Shown: one piece after another, positions 25,282 through 34,176 of the stretch
How positions within the stretch are numbered: the stretch's first letter is position 1
Layout: each line of letters opens with the position of its first letter
Source of the DNA: Bacillota bacterium
Lineage (GTDB): Bacteria; Bacillota; UBA4882; UBA8346
Length of the DNA: 64,000 nt
Direction: 5' to 3'
Assembly (NCBI GenBank): GCA_023435565.1
Contig: JAEYRN010000063.1
Location: 1 to 64,000 of the forward strand
Notes under the pieces: model-generated
What the model saw: only the letters and a program-made list of their open reading frames with translations
Databases searched by the model: none
What the model was told of the DNA's origin: nothing
Program-made: the position numbers and the translations under genes

Positions 25282-26022
25282 GTGATTGAAAACCGGGAAC
25301 TTTATCCTTTTGAAGAAACAAATGAATCAGTCGATTCAGTAACGCCCGAATCATCTAAGACCGAAACAGAAATGGAAAACATAGAAACAGGTCCCCCAAA
25401 ATTCTTATACCAATCGATTGTGGCAGTTTTATGTTTAGTGATTACTATCTCACTGTGCCGAAGTGAACAAGTTTGGGGTTATTGGTTAAGGGAAAAACTC
25501 CATTATGCTATTAACGCTTCTTCGGAATCAACTTTTGGAGTAATTTGGAATTTAGAGTCCATTCAGGATATCGTCCGAAATGTGAATAATTTAGTCCGCT
25601 TGGAAAAGGTAACCCAAACCTTATCAGATCAAACTCGTCCTATTGATAATCATCTTGTTTTTGAAGATTCGGTGTGGCCGATTGCGGGAAATATAGCCCA
25701 AGAGTTTATTGGGAGCGGTCCGTTTGGTTCAGGGGTAATAATGGAAACAACGGGTCAAGCAAGGGTTATAGCAATAGCAGCGGGGGAAATTAGCCGTATT
25801 AGTCAAATTCCAGGCGGGTGGATAGTCGAGATTGACCATGATTATGGCTGGATTTCTATTTACCAACCGATAACCCAACTCCAAATACAATTAAAACAAA
25901 GAATTGAAGCTGGACAAATAATTGGCCGGGTCGGGATTTTTGGGAAAAATGAACAAAATAAGCTGTTTTTAGAGATTAAACATAATGGTCAACCGGTAAA
26001 CCCGCGAACTATTATTCGTTAA
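25282..26022 (+). CDS. spoIVFA: SpoIVFA-like M23-domain membrane protein
   Basis: 246 residues: acidic cytoplasmic N-terminus (1-40), one membrane segment (about 44-60), and a C-terminal LytM/M23-type domain (about 126-246). Zinc-site residues are missing: the usual HxxxD and HxH positions are not kept (GPFGSGVIMETTG, FLEIKHNGQPVNPR), as in SpoIVFA, which regulates rather than cuts. The gene ends with the next start overlapped by one base, and the next gene is the SpoIVFB protease, the same order as in Bacillus. GTG start with GGAGGGGAG upstream. Confidence 0.85.
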   Translation: MIENRELYPFEETNESVDSVTPESSKTETEMENIETGPPKFLYQSIVAVLCLVITISLCRSEQVWGYWLREKLHYAINASSESTFGVIWNLESIQDIVRNVNNLVRLEKVTQTLSDQTRPIDNHLVFEDSVWPIAGNIAQEFIGSGPFGSGVIMETTGQARVIAIAAGEISRISQIPGGWIVEIDHDYGWISIYQPITQLQIQLKQRIEAGQIIGRVGIFGKNEQNKLFLEIKHNGQPVNPRTIIR

Positions 26023-26909
26023 TGCGCCCTAAAATAAGCATTGGCTTTTTTACTATAATTTTTTTTGCTGTTTTATTTTTATCCGGAATTTATTATAGAA
26101 ACTCTATAACCGTTATTTTATTATTATTAGCGTTTGTATTTCATGAAACTGTCCATTGGTTTTTTGCCGAATTGTTCGGTTATAAGGTTAAAGAATTCAA
26201 ATTGACTCCGCTTGGGGGATGTTTGGTCATTGATTCGCTAATGGCTCTCCACCCGGTTGCGGAGTTTGTTATTGCCATAGCCGGCCCTTTTTCAAATCTT
26301 TTAATGGTTGCAGGTGTTTGTTATTTGGAAGTTTTTGGAATTAAAAGTCCTTGGCTGGAGAATTGGCGTCAATGGAATTGGCTGTTGGGGGTGGTTAATC
26401 TAATTCCAGCGGTACCTTTGGATGGGGGTAGAGTTCTTCATGCTATGTTGAAAAAAATATTAGCCATCGAAACCGCGATGGTTATTGTCAAAGGGATTGG
26501 GTTATTTATTGGGGGATTTATCTTAAGTATTGGAATGAATAAGTTTTGGACCGGCGGTGCTGGGTTATTATATTCATTGACGGGAATTTTTTTACTATAT
26601 CAGGTTATTAATTATCAGAACCCAAAATTGGAGAGTTTTTGGCGAATGTCAGAGAGGCGAAAAAATATTTTTAACAAAAAAGGTTATGCTGCTTTAATAC
26701 CAATTCTAGTTAAACCAAGTACTTTAGTACGAAACGTTTTACTACGTTATGGCGGGGATAAGTTTTTACTATTTTTAATCAATAAGCAGGAAAGTACGGG
26801 TTTAATCACCGAGGAAACCGCTTGGAACTTATTGATTAATAAAGGGTATAATGCAACTTTCCAAGAAATAAAAGAATCCTTACCAGCTTGCCAAAATAGT
26901 GGAAAATGA
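26022..26909 (+). CDS. spoIVFB: SpoIVFB-type intramembrane site-2 metalloprotease
   Basis: 295 residues with several membrane segments. Zinc motif HETVH in VFHETVHWFFAELFG and the second-ligand segment LIPAVPLDGGRVLHAML (LDGG form of NPDG). A cytoplasmic tail (about 205-295) corresponds to the CBS-like region of the family. In Bacillus it cleaves pro-SigK in the mother cell, held inactive by SpoIVFA and BofA. No sigK is in the window. It overlaps the SpoIVFA-like gene by one base. Confidence 0.92.
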   Translation: MRPKISIGFFTIIFFAVLFLSGIYYRNSITVILLLLAFVFHETVHWFFAELFGYKVKEFKLTPLGGCLVIDSLMALHPVAEFVIAIAGPFSNLLMVAGVCYLEVFGIKSPWLENWRQWNWLLGVVNLIPAVPLDGGRVLHAMLKKILAIETAMVIVKGIGLFIGGFILSIGMNKFWTGGAGLLYSLTGIFLLYQVINYQNPKLESFWRMSERRKNIFNKKGYAALIPILVKPSTLVRNVLLRYGGDKFLLFLINKQESTGLITEETAWNLLINKGYNATFQEIKESLPACQNSGK

Positions 26910-26997
26910 GATAGAATATACTATACGCTTTTTAAAATACTCGATTTAAAATGTACAATTTACATTTTTAATTATCAATTATTGGGAGGTTATTTAG

Positions 26998-28845
26998 ACG
27001 ACTGATTGGGAGATAATTGAAAGTTCTTTAAACCGGGTGGCTAAGCCTGGTCGATATACAGGGGGCGAGTTTAATTCGCTGGTTAAGGATTGGGACACTA
27101 TCGACTTTAAGGTGGCGCTTGCTTTTCCTGATGTTTATGAAATCGGGATTTCACATTTGGGGTTACGAATTCTTTATGAGTTAATCAATAATGAGCCGGA
27201 AATGTTGGCTGAAAGGGTATATGCTCCCTGGACCGATTTTCAGAATTTACTACGGGAAAAATCTGCCCTTCTTTATTCATTGGAGAACAAAAGGGCTTTA
27301 AAGGATTTTGACCTAATCGGATTTTCACTACAATATGAGTTAAGTTATACCAATATCCTGACCATGTTGAATATGGGTGGAGTACCGTTGTTTCGGGAAG
27401 AAAGAAATAGGGACATGCCTTTAGTGATTGCCGGCGGCCCTTGCGTCTTTAACCCCGAACCCGTAGCTGACTTTTTTGATTTCTTTATAATCGGTGAAAC
27501 AGAGGAGGTCCTAATCCCCGTTTTAAAAATAGTTCGCGATTGGAGATTGTCTGAGAGACCAAAAGAAAACCTTTTTGTTCAGTTAGAGAAGATCCAGGGG
27601 GTTTATGTACCGTCTCATTTTCAAGTATCTTATTCCACAGATGGGAAGCTCGAACAGATTCAATCCACAACTGGAGTTAAACCGAACCGGGCAGTTGTGC
27701 GCCGGTTTGATCAAGCTTTTTTTCCGAAACGGTGGATTGTCCCCTTTCTTGATATTGTCCATGATCGGGTCACCTATGAAATCCAGCGGGGATGTACTAA
27801 GGGGTGTCGGTTCTGTCAAGCCGGAATGATTTACCGGCCGGTTCGGGAGAGGGACCCGGAACCAATCTTTGAGGCCTTGCGGGACTTGCTTGTTAATACC
27901 GGTTATGAAGAAGTATCCTTGACCTCACTTAGCAGCGCGGATTACAGTCAAATCGAAAAATTAATTACCGATGTCTGTGGTTGCTTTACTCCTCAGGGAG
28001 TGAATGTTTCTTTACCATCACTCCGGGTTGATTCTTTCTCAGTGGACCTCGCCAAAAAGTTTCAAAGTAGTAGGAAAGGCAGCCTTACCTTTGCTCCGGA
28101 GGCCGGGAGTGAAAGGTTGCGTCGGGTAATCAATAAAGGGGTCTCTCGTGAGGATTTATTAACAGCGGCTGAGGCAGCTTTTAGAGCCGGTTGGCAGAAA
28201 CTGAAACTATATTTTATGATTGGACTACCTTCCGAGAATGAGGAAGATTTGGCCGGGATCGTTGAATTGACCAATGCAGTTTTACAGATTGGAAAAAAGG
28301 TTTACCCCCGGACTAATTCCTTAAGAATAACTACAAGTGTTTCAACATTTGTTCCTAAGGCGCATACTCCCTTTCAATGGCGCGGTCAAATTTCAGTTAC
28401 AGAGACCATTGCTAAACAGCGCTATCTCCAGGAGAGAATTCGCGGCCGTTTCTTGGAACTGGATTGGCATAACCCGGAGACCAGTCTTCTGGAAGGAATA
28501 ATGGCCAGAGGAGATCGGCGGTTAAGCAAAATTATCTACCAAGCCTGGCAAAGGGGAGCTCAATTCGATGGTTGGAATGATCAATTCCAAGCGGAGCTAT
28601 GGTGGGAAACGCTTCGGGAAAATGGGATTGAACCTGATTTTTATACTCGCGAACGAGACTATAATGAGATATTGCCTTGGTCGCATCTAAACGCCGGATT
28701 ATCAACCAATTATTTAAAAGAGGAAAACGAAAGGGCAAAAAAAGAAGAATTGACTGTGGATTGCCGGGAACGATTTTGCGCCGATTGTGGTGTCTGTCCC
28801 CAACTAAACGTAGCTAAGAGAATCGTAGGTGGTCCCAATGTCTAG
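26998..28845 (+). CDS. B12-binding-like radical SAM protein (TIGR03960 type)
   Basis: About 616 residues from a proposed ACG start at 26998. A perfect GGGAGG site lies eight bases upstream of that codon, and reading from it gives TDWEIIESSLNRVAKPGRY, the N-terminal helix normal for this family. No ATG, GTG or TTG lies between the upstream stop at 26995 and GTG 27037, which lacks a ribosome site and would cut the helix. The radical SAM cluster motif is QRGCTKGCRFCQAGM (CxxxCxxC) near residue 265; the front part FPDVYEIGISHLGLRILYEL is Rossmann/B12-like. The C-terminal cysteines RFCADCGVCPQ may hold another cluster. The product is unknown; it overlaps the next gene by eight bases. Confidence 0.9.
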   Translation, partial: TTDWEIIESSLNRVAKPGRYTGGEFNSLVKDWDTIDFKVALAFPDVYEIGISHLGLRILYELINNEPEMLAERVYAPWTDFQNLLREKSALLYSLENKRALKDFDLIGFSLQYELSYTNILTMLNMGGVPLFREERNRDMPLVIAGGPCVFNPEPVADFFDFFIIGETEEVLIPVLKIVRDWRLSERPKENLFVQLEKIQGVYVPSHFQVSYSTDGKLEQIQSTTGVKPNRAVVRRFDQAFFPKRWIVPFLDIVHDRVTYEIQRGCTKGCRFCQAGMIYRPVRERDPEPIFEALRDLLVNTGYEEVSLTSLSSADYSQIEKLITDVCGCFTPQGVNVSLPSLRVDSFSVDLAKKFQSSRKGSLTFAPEAGSERLRRVINKGVSREDLLTAAEAAFRAGWQKLKLYFMIGLPSENEEDLAGIVELTNAVLQIGKKVYPRTNSLRITTSVSTFVPKAHTPFQWRGQISVTETIAKQRYLQERIRGRFLELDWHNPETSLLEGIMARGDRRLSKIIYQAWQRGAQFDGWNDQFQAELWWETLRENGIEPDFYTRERDYNEILPWSHLNAGLSTNYLKEENERAKKEELTVDCRERFCADCGVCPQLNVAKRIVGGPNV

Positions 28846-29533
28846 TTTTCGGGTCCGTTTCACCAAGGAACGAAGCCAAAGATACCTTTCCCATTTGGAA
28901 TTAATAAGGGCTATTGAGCGTTCAATACGACGGGCCCAATTGCAAATGGTTTATTCGGAAGGGTTTCATCCTCATCCTAAACTTAGTTTTGGACCCGCTT
29001 TGGCAGTTGGGATTGCGAGTGATGATGAATACTTTGATATGGAGCTTGCCCAAGACTATTCCCCGGAAAAGATTATCGAGAGTTTAAATAAAGCCCTAAC
29101 TGACGGACTAAAGGTTTTAGCCGTTAAGAAAATTGTTCATCGGGTTAAACCATTAAATGCTGTATTAAATCGGGCTTCGTATGTTATTATTTTTCGGGCA
29201 GATCCTATAGAACACCAAGAAATAATTGATCAGCTGAATAAAATATTAACCTCTTCCTCAGTTGAGATTATGCGTACTACAAAGGACGGGCAAAAAGTAG
29301 TCAACATTCGTCCTTGGCTGCATACCTTAACAATAAGGATTAAAGAGGATGACCTCGTAGAACTGGAATTCGAAGGAGAAATAGGGAGTGGGGGTAATCT
29401 GCGCCCCGATGATTTATTGAGTGTCATTTCACGACCGATTGAGGTTTTAACAATTACCCGTACCGGTCTTTGGCATTGGGAGGATGGTACGGTGACACGA
29501 CCGTTGGATTTTTGCGATAAGGCCGGTGGATAA
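28838..29533 (+). CDS. Radical SAM-linked protein (TIGR03936/DUF2344)
   Basis: 231 residues. RVRFTKERSQRYLSHLELIR followed by EGFHPHPKLSFGPALAVGI is the family hallmark. Always tied to the TIGR03960 radical SAM protein, either fused or adjacent, suggesting it binds the same RNA or tRNA-like substrate, but that is inference. The ATG at 28838 has TAGGTGG close upstream; the earlier GTG at 28829 adds only three residues. Three bases separate it from rng. Confidence 0.9.
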   Translation: MSSFRVRFTKERSQRYLSHLELIRAIERSIRRAQLQMVYSEGFHPHPKLSFGPALAVGIASDDEYFDMELAQDYSPEKIIESLNKALTDGLKVLAVKKIVHRVKPLNAVLNRASYVIIFRADPIEHQEIIDQLNKILTSSSVEIMRTTKDGQKVVNIRPWLHTLTIRIKEDDLVELEFEGEIGSGGNLRPDDLLSVISRPIEVLTITRTGLWHWEDGTVTRPLDFCDKAGG

Positions 29534-29536
29534 CTG

Positions 29537-31219
29537 ATGACCAAGGAGATTTTAATCAATATAGGGATCGATGAAAACCGAGTGGCTATACTTGAGGACG
29601 GAGTTTTAGCGGAATTTTTGATTGAGCGTCCTGAGGAGCAACGACGAGCCGGAAATATTTATCGTGGCAAAGTTGAAAATGTCTTACCGGGGATGCAGGC
29701 AGCATTTATCGATATTGGTGAAGAAAAGAACGCTTTTTTATATATTGACGATGTTCTACCCAAGGAAGGAGATCCCGAAAACGGAGAAGCCCCTAAACAC
29801 TTCTCGATACAAGATTTACTCCATGAAGGTCAGGACATTGTGGTTCAAATGATTAAGGAACCGATTGGAACCAAAGGGCCAAGGGTAGTAACCCAAATCA
29901 CCATTCCCGGGCGTTATTTGGTTTTGGTCCCGGCCGTTGATTATATTGGAGTTTCACGCCGGATTGAGGATGAAGGAGAGCGGGAAAGATTAAAAACAAT
30001 AGTTGCTTCCTTTAAATCATCCGGGGTTGGTTTGATTGTGAGAACGGCAGCTGAGGGAGTTGATGCGGCAGAGCTCCAAAGCGACTATGAATTCTTGATT
30101 AATGTCTGGGAGAAGATTAAAAAGAAAACTAAAAAAGGTCCTTGTCCGGCGCTGCTTTATCGGGACCATGATTTTTTGTATCGGATTTTACGGGATTATC
30201 TGAGCAAAGATATCGACAGATTGTTAATTGATGAAAACGACACCTATTCCAAAGCGTTGGAATTAGTGAAAACTTTGGCGCCGTCATTAAAAAGCCGGGT
30301 TCAGCTATATAATGGAGCGGCTCCGCTCTTTGAAGTATTTAATGTGGAGAACCAGGTTGAAAAAGCACTGCGCCGAAAAGTATGGTTGGAATGCGGCGCT
30401 TATTTAGTATTTGACCAAACCGAGGCTTTAACCGTGATTGATGTTAATACCGGTAAATTTACCGGGACTACTTGTCTGGAAGATACCGTCTATCAAACCA
30501 ATCTGATGGCAGCGGGGGAAATCGCCCGGCAAATTAGATTACGCAACTTAGCGGGGATTATTGTTATTGATTTTATCGATATGCGTTCCGATGAGGAAAG
30601 GGATCAAGTCATCGCCAGATTAGAAGCGGAATTTGTCCGGGATAAAGTAAAGGTAAATATCCTTGGTTTTACTTCTCTGGGGCTTTTGGAACTAACCCGT
30701 AAAAAGGTGAGACAGAGCCTGAGGGAAATTTTGCAGGTTGAGTGCGAATCTTGCGAGGGGACTGGTTATGTTGATTCTATGGATAATCTCTCGAAAAAGG
30801 CAGCCCGTTCGATTCAATTAATAGCCAAGAATACTCCTGGGGAAGCTTTGCTTTTAGGAATTAATCCTCAGTTAGGATCTCTCTTAATTGGTCCCGGCGG
30901 AGTAAACCTTGAAAAAATGGAACGTATGCTAAATAAGGTAATTTATATTAAAGGTCAGGATAACTTGGACCTTGAGCAAGTTCGATTGTTGGCGAGTGGA
31001 AATGAGCGTGAAATCGAGTCTCTAGCTCTTCCGGTCCAAGAAGGTGAAGAAGTAGATATTAAAGTCTCCGAAACACATATTACTAATCCGGGAGCTGGGA
31101 TTGGCAGGATTGAGGGTTATGTTGTAGATATTGAAGGAGCCGGTTCCTATGTTGGTAAACATTTAAAGGTATTGATTACCAAGACTTTTAAGACGTATGC
31201 CAAAGCCCGGATTGTATAA
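29537..31219 (+). CDS. rng: Ribonuclease E/G family endoribonuclease
   Basis: 560 residues. S1 domain near 38-125 (GNIYRGKVENVLPGMQAAFI), the catalytic Asp pair in VIDVNTGKFTG (near 303) and VIDFIDM (near 346), and the zinc-link CESCEGTGY (near 405). It matures rRNA and turns over mRNA. The C-terminus (about 510-560) holds a TRAM-like segment, IGRIEGYVVDIEGAG..VGKHLKV, not part of the E. coli RNase G core. Clusters with spoIVFB, TIGR03960, TIGR03936 and rplU as in many Clostridia. Confidence 0.92.
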   Translation: MTKEILINIGIDENRVAILEDGVLAEFLIERPEEQRRAGNIYRGKVENVLPGMQAAFIDIGEEKNAFLYIDDVLPKEGDPENGEAPKHFSIQDLLHEGQDIVVQMIKEPIGTKGPRVVTQITIPGRYLVLVPAVDYIGVSRRIEDEGERERLKTIVASFKSSGVGLIVRTAAEGVDAAELQSDYEFLINVWEKIKKKTKKGPCPALLYRDHDFLYRILRDYLSKDIDRLLIDENDTYSKALELVKTLAPSLKSRVQLYNGAAPLFEVFNVENQVEKALRRKVWLECGAYLVFDQTEALTVIDVNTGKFTGTTCLEDTVYQTNLMAAGEIARQIRLRNLAGIIVIDFIDMRSDEERDQVIARLEAEFVRDKVKVNILGFTSLGLLELTRKKVRQSLREILQVECESCEGTGYVDSMDNLSKKAARSIQLIAKNTPGEALLLGINPQLGSLLIGPGGVNLEKMERMLNKVIYIKGQDNLDLEQVRLLASGNEREIESLALPVQEGEEVDIKVSETHITNPGAGIGRIEGYVVDIEGAGSYVGKHLKVLITKTFKTYAKARIV

Positions 31220-31260
31220 TTAAATAACAATAAAATTATTTCAATTTTATGGCATCTGCA

Positions 31261-31292
31261 TTGACTTATTGACAATGACATGGTATTATAAT
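31261..31292 (+). promoter_or_regulatory. Predicted SigA promoter of rplU
   Basis: TTGACT at 31261-31266 stands 17 bases before TATTAT at 31284-31289; the -10 region continues as TATAAT at 31287-31292. It lies between rng and the L21 leader, so rplU-prp-rpmA has its own start. Confidence 0.6.
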
Positions 31293-31299
31293 TTTTGTG

Positions 31300-31385
31300 G
31301 GTTTTTGAACCCCATGTAACCGCTCGACTAGGTATTAAACACCAAAGGTGTACCGAGGTCGGCGAGTCTGATGCGGGGAGGTGTA
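31300..31385 (+). ncRNA. Ribosomal protein L21 leader (autoregulatory RNA)
   Basis: The leader directly ahead of rplU contains the hairpin ACACC-AAA-GGTGT (31339-31351), the enclosing GGTA/TACC pairing, and CTCGAC with GTCGGCGAG as outer arms. It ends GATGCGGGGAGGTG at the ribosome site, the 3' signature I associate with the Firmicutes L21 leader. Such leaders bind L21 (or its partner proteins) and repress the operon. Identification rests on position and structure; a covariance search was not possible. Confidence 0.6.
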
Positions 31386-31389
31386 TCAA

Positions 31390-32073
31390 ATGTATGCGAT
31401 TATTGAATGTGGCGGTAAACAATACCGAGTTCAGGAAGGTGACTTGATTCGGGTCGAAAAATTAGCGGTTGAGGTAGGTTCCAATTTTACCACCGATAAG
31501 GTTTTGATGATCGGTGGCGATAATAAAACAATTGTAGGAACCCCTTACGTTCCCGGATATGTGGTAACCGGAAAAATTCTTAACCATGATAAAGATAAGA
31601 AAGTTTTGGTTTTCCACTATAAAGCCAAAAAGAACATTAGAACCCGTTATGGACACCGTCAACCTTTCACCAGCCTGTTGATCGAGGAGATTCAAAAAGG
31701 CAAGGTTGAACCGGTTGAGACAAAGTCCGAAAAAGCAGTTGTAAAAACGGCTAAAGTTGATGCGGAGCCTGAAAAGAAGGAAACTAAAACAACTGTAAAA
31801 GCTGCTTCGGCTGAAGCTGAGGTAGCTAAAACAACCAAAGCTACCAGTACTACAAAAGCTAAAGCAGCTACTACTGAAACGGCTACCAAATCTGTTAAGA
31901 CTGCTAAACCGAAAGTAGAGTCCGCTAAAACTGCGAGTGCAGCAAAACCGGCTACTGCAAAAGCGGTTAAAACAGCTAAAGCGGAGACAGCGGCTACTAA
32001 AACAGCTAAGACAGCTACTAAAGCAAATACAACCAAAGCTAAGGCAGCTAAAACTGAGAAAACCGAAGCCTAA
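31390..32073 (+). CDS. rplU: Large ribosomal subunit protein bL21 with long Ala/Lys/Thr-rich tail
   Basis: 227 residues, about twice the usual 103. Residues 1-105 are ordinary bL21 (MYAIIECGGKQYRVQEGD, then RYGHRQPFTSLLIEEI). From about 106 on the chain is a low-complexity tail of about 120 residues made of Ala, Lys, Thr, Glu and Val (TTKATSTTKAKAATTETATK and similar), like histone-H1-type or bacterial DNA/RNA-binding tails. It stays in frame to a normal stop and prp starts at that stop. The ATG at 31390 follows GGGGAGG; the GTG at 31381 overlaps that site. Confidence 0.93.
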   Translation: MYAIIECGGKQYRVQEGDLIRVEKLAVEVGSNFTTDKVLMIGGDNKTIVGTPYVPGYVVTGKILNHDKDKKVLVFHYKAKKNIRTRYGHRQPFTSLLIEEIQKGKVEPVETKSEKAVVKTAKVDAEPEKKETKTTVKAASAEAEVAKTTKATSTTKAKAATTETATKSVKTAKPKVESAKTASAAKPATAKAVKTAKAETAATKTAKTATKANTTKAKAAKTEKTEA

Positions 32074-32405
32074 TGATATTGTTCTCCATAAAACGTGACC
32101 GTAATAATCGGATTAACGGGTTTACCTGTTCGGGACATGCCGGTTATTCTGAAAAAGGAACGGATATTGTCTGTGCTGCGGTATCGGCTCTGACCCAGTC
32201 GGCAATTTTAACCTTAGAAAGACTGGTCGGCGTCAAATTGAAGCTGAAGGCCGATGCGAAAACCGGTTTCATGGATTGCAGCTGGGAGAATTTTCCCCAA
32301 ATAATAGAACAATCGGAGTTAGTAATCGGAATGGTTGCTTTGGGTCTCGCAGAGATTCAAAAACAATATCCGGACCATTTGAAGGTTAATGAAGTGGAGG
32401 TGTAA
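32073..32405 (+). CDS. prp: Ribosomal processing cysteine protease Prp (YsxB)
   Basis: 110 residues. Catalytic pair H22 (CSGHAGY) and C34 (GTDIVCAAVSAL) fall at the known positions. Prp trims the N-terminal extension of L27 in Firmicutes; the next gene encodes an L27 with exactly that extension. It overlaps the rplU stop by one base and is followed by rpmA after three. Confidence 0.95.
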   Translation: MILFSIKRDRNNRINGFTCSGHAGYSEKGTDIVCAAVSALTQSAILTLERLVGVKLKLKADAKTGFMDCSWENFPQIIEQSELVIGMVALGLAEIQKQYPDHLKVNEVEV

Positions 32406-32408
32406 CAG

Positions 32409-32702
32409 ATGTTCCGATTCGATTTACAATTTTTTGCCCATAAAAAGGGAGTGGGTAGTTCTCGTAACGGCCGTGACAGTGCAGCCCAACGTTTGGGTGT
32501 TAAGCGGTTTGGTGGTCAACAAGTCAGCGCGGGAAGCATTTTAGTACGGCAACGGGGAACTAAGTTCCATCCCGGTATTAACGTAGGAATCGGTAAGGAC
32601 GATACTTTGTTTGCCAAGATTGACGGTTATGTTACTTTTGAACGCAAAGGCAAAACCGATAAACAAGTAAGCGTCTATCCTGAAAAAGTGGTTAATGCAT
32701 AA
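32409..32702 (+). CDS. rpmA: Large ribosomal subunit protein bL27 with Prp-cleaved extension
   Basis: 97 residues. The N-terminal [10 protein letters not shown] precedes [20 protein letters not shown]; the F-F-A then H junction is the Prp recognition and cut site, so mature L27 should begin at His11. L27's N-terminal end reaches the peptidyl-transferase centre, hence the need to remove the extension. ATG with GTGGAGGTG upstream. obg, which often follows, is absent. Confidence 0.95.
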   Translation: MFRFDLQFFAHKKGVGSSRNGRDSAAQRLGVKRFGGQQVSAGSILVRQRGTKFHPGINVGIGKDDTLFAKIDGYVTFERKGKTDKQVSVYPEKVVNA

Positions 32703-32705
32703 AAT

Positions 32706-32733
32706 AAACCCGGCTGAGGCCGGGTTGTTTTTT
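32706..32733 (+). terminator. Intrinsic terminator
   Basis: AACCCGGC-TGAG-GCCGGGTT followed by GTTTTTTT, directly after rpmA. Ends the rplU operon. Confidence 0.9.
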
Positions 32734-32864
32734 ATGTTCTACTTTTTCCCATTTTTTTTTGAATCAGCTTTGGAATACCCACCCCTTTTTTTGCGCATGA
32801 TCTAACTTAAGGAATTCACGGGAAGCCTGTGAAGGTTCAAGCATGGCGCATAGGGGGTATTTTT

Positions 32865-34055
32865 ATGAATAAATCGATATGGGTTTTATTATGTGCCGTA
32901 ATTATATTCGGCTTGTTTGGAAAGGTTCAAGCTAAAGAAATTGAAAATTTACCAAAGGGTCCGGATTTAAAGATTGATGGATGTTCGGCAATTTTGGTGG
33001 AACCTAATTCCGGAGAGGTCCTCTTTTGTAAGAATCCGGATCAAAAGCTTCCTCCGGCCAGTGTTACTAAGTTAATGGTAATGCTACTAGCTTTAGAAGC
33101 GGTAGATAAAAGCCAGATTAAATTTACCGATGTTATCTCTGCATCTCCGGAAGCTTGTCGTATGGGAGGCTCCCAGATATGGCTCGAACCCGGCGAAGAA
33201 ATGACCGTCGCCGAACTATTAAAGGCGGTCTGTATTGTTTCGGCCAATGATGCTTCTTATGCCTTGGGCGAACATTTAGCCGGATCCGAAGAAAATTTTA
33301 TCGCCTTAATGAATAAACGCGCCGGTGAACTTGGACTAAAAAACACTCATTTTGTTAATACCACCGGTCTGGAACCCGATACCGGGGGAGTAGGCAACCT
33401 AACTTCAGCAAGGGATATGGCAATTTTAGCTCGTGAGGTTATAAAACACCCGATTGTATTTAAGTGGACCGGAGTCTGGATTGATAGCCTTCGGGGCGGT
33501 AAATCCTTTTTAAGAAATACCAATAAACTAGTACGCTTTTACCGAGGTTGCGACGGGTTGAAGACCGGTTACACCGATAAAGCCGGATATTGCCTAGTAG
33601 CTACAGCGCTACGAGACGGAGTAAGGATGATCGCGGTAGTAATGAAGTCCTCTACGATTGATTCCCGTTCTCGGGATATCTCGACTATGTTTAATTATGG
33701 TTTCTCCCAATATAAGGCCTATCGGGTCTGTCAAGCGAGAGAAAAAGTCGGTCAAGTAAAAGTTTTTCGCGGCAAAGAGACAATCCTTGATGTAATTGTT
33801 CCTCGGGAGTTGACGGCAATTCTAAAGCGGGACCAAACCGGTGAAGTTATTAAGACAGTGAAATTGAAACGGATGGCATCGGCGCCGGTGATAAAAGGGC
33901 AGACCGTTGGCGAAGTGGTCCTTACTTATGAGGGAAAACCATGTGGCCGGATGGAGCTGGTTGCTGCAAAGGATGTCCGAAGAGCAGGTTTCTTTGAGTT
34001 GTGGGGGCAGATTATTCAAAATATTATTGGGTCATCGGTAGGGGCAAAAAAATAA
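32865..34055 (+). CDS. dacF: D-alanyl-D-alanine carboxypeptidase (DacF/PBP5-like)
   Basis: 396 residues from ATG 32865, which follows GGGGGT; the earlier in-frame start at 32829 has no signal-peptide sense. Signal peptide 1-24; active-site SxxK in PPASVTKLM (about 65), SxN as SAND (about 127), KTG in LKTGYTDKAGYC (about 232); C-terminal beta-rich stalk to 396. Trims the last D-Ala from peptidoglycan side chains. In Bacillus dacF lies directly before spoIIAA and is co-transcribed; here 4.7 kb of other genes separate them. Confidence 0.92.
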   Translation: MNKSIWVLLCAVIIFGLFGKVQAKEIENLPKGPDLKIDGCSAILVEPNSGEVLFCKNPDQKLPPASVTKLMVMLLALEAVDKSQIKFTDVISASPEACRMGGSQIWLEPGEEMTVAELLKAVCIVSANDASYALGEHLAGSEENFIALMNKRAGELGLKNTHFVNTTGLEPDTGGVGNLTSARDMAILAREVIKHPIVFKWTGVWIDSLRGGKSFLRNTNKLVRFYRGCDGLKTGYTDKAGYCLVATALRDGVRMIAVVMKSSTIDSRSRDISTMFNYGFSQYKAYRVCQAREKVGQVKVFRGKETILDVIVPRELTAILKRDQTGEVIKTVKLKRMASAPVIKGQTVGEVVLTYEGKPCGRMELVAAKDVRRAGFFELWGQIIQNIIGSSVGAKK

Positions 34056-34060
34056 ACTTC

Positions 34061-34082
34061 TAATTATGAGAATTGCATAATG
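34061..34082 (+). repeat. TAATTATGAGAATTGCATAA repeat unit
   Basis: This stretch recurs, with few changes, at 42438-42459 and inverted at 42544-42565. Degenerate intergenic repeat; nothing else recognised in it. Confidence 0.4.
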
Positions 34083-34093
34083 TATGAAAGTTA

Positions 34094-34120
34094 TTATACC
34101 GGTTATAACCGGTATTTTTT
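34094..34120 (+). terminator. Intrinsic terminator of dacF
   Basis: ATACCGGTT (34096-34104) and AACCGGTAT (34107-34115) followed by a run of T. Confidence 0.85.
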
Positions 34121-34176
34121 ATTATGATATAATTTTCATGAATATTTGAAAACTATATTCGTAAAGGGGTATCGAC

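Noticed and set aside
25282..26022. Active M23 peptidase call for the SpoIVFA-like protein
   Set aside because: The histidine and aspartate zinc ligands are missing; the context with SpoIVFB supports a regulatory role.
31692..32036. Long reverse-strand frame opposite the rplU tail
   Set aside because: Shadow of the Ala/Lys/Thr-rich coding; its Val/Ala composition and lack of ribosome site argue against a gene.
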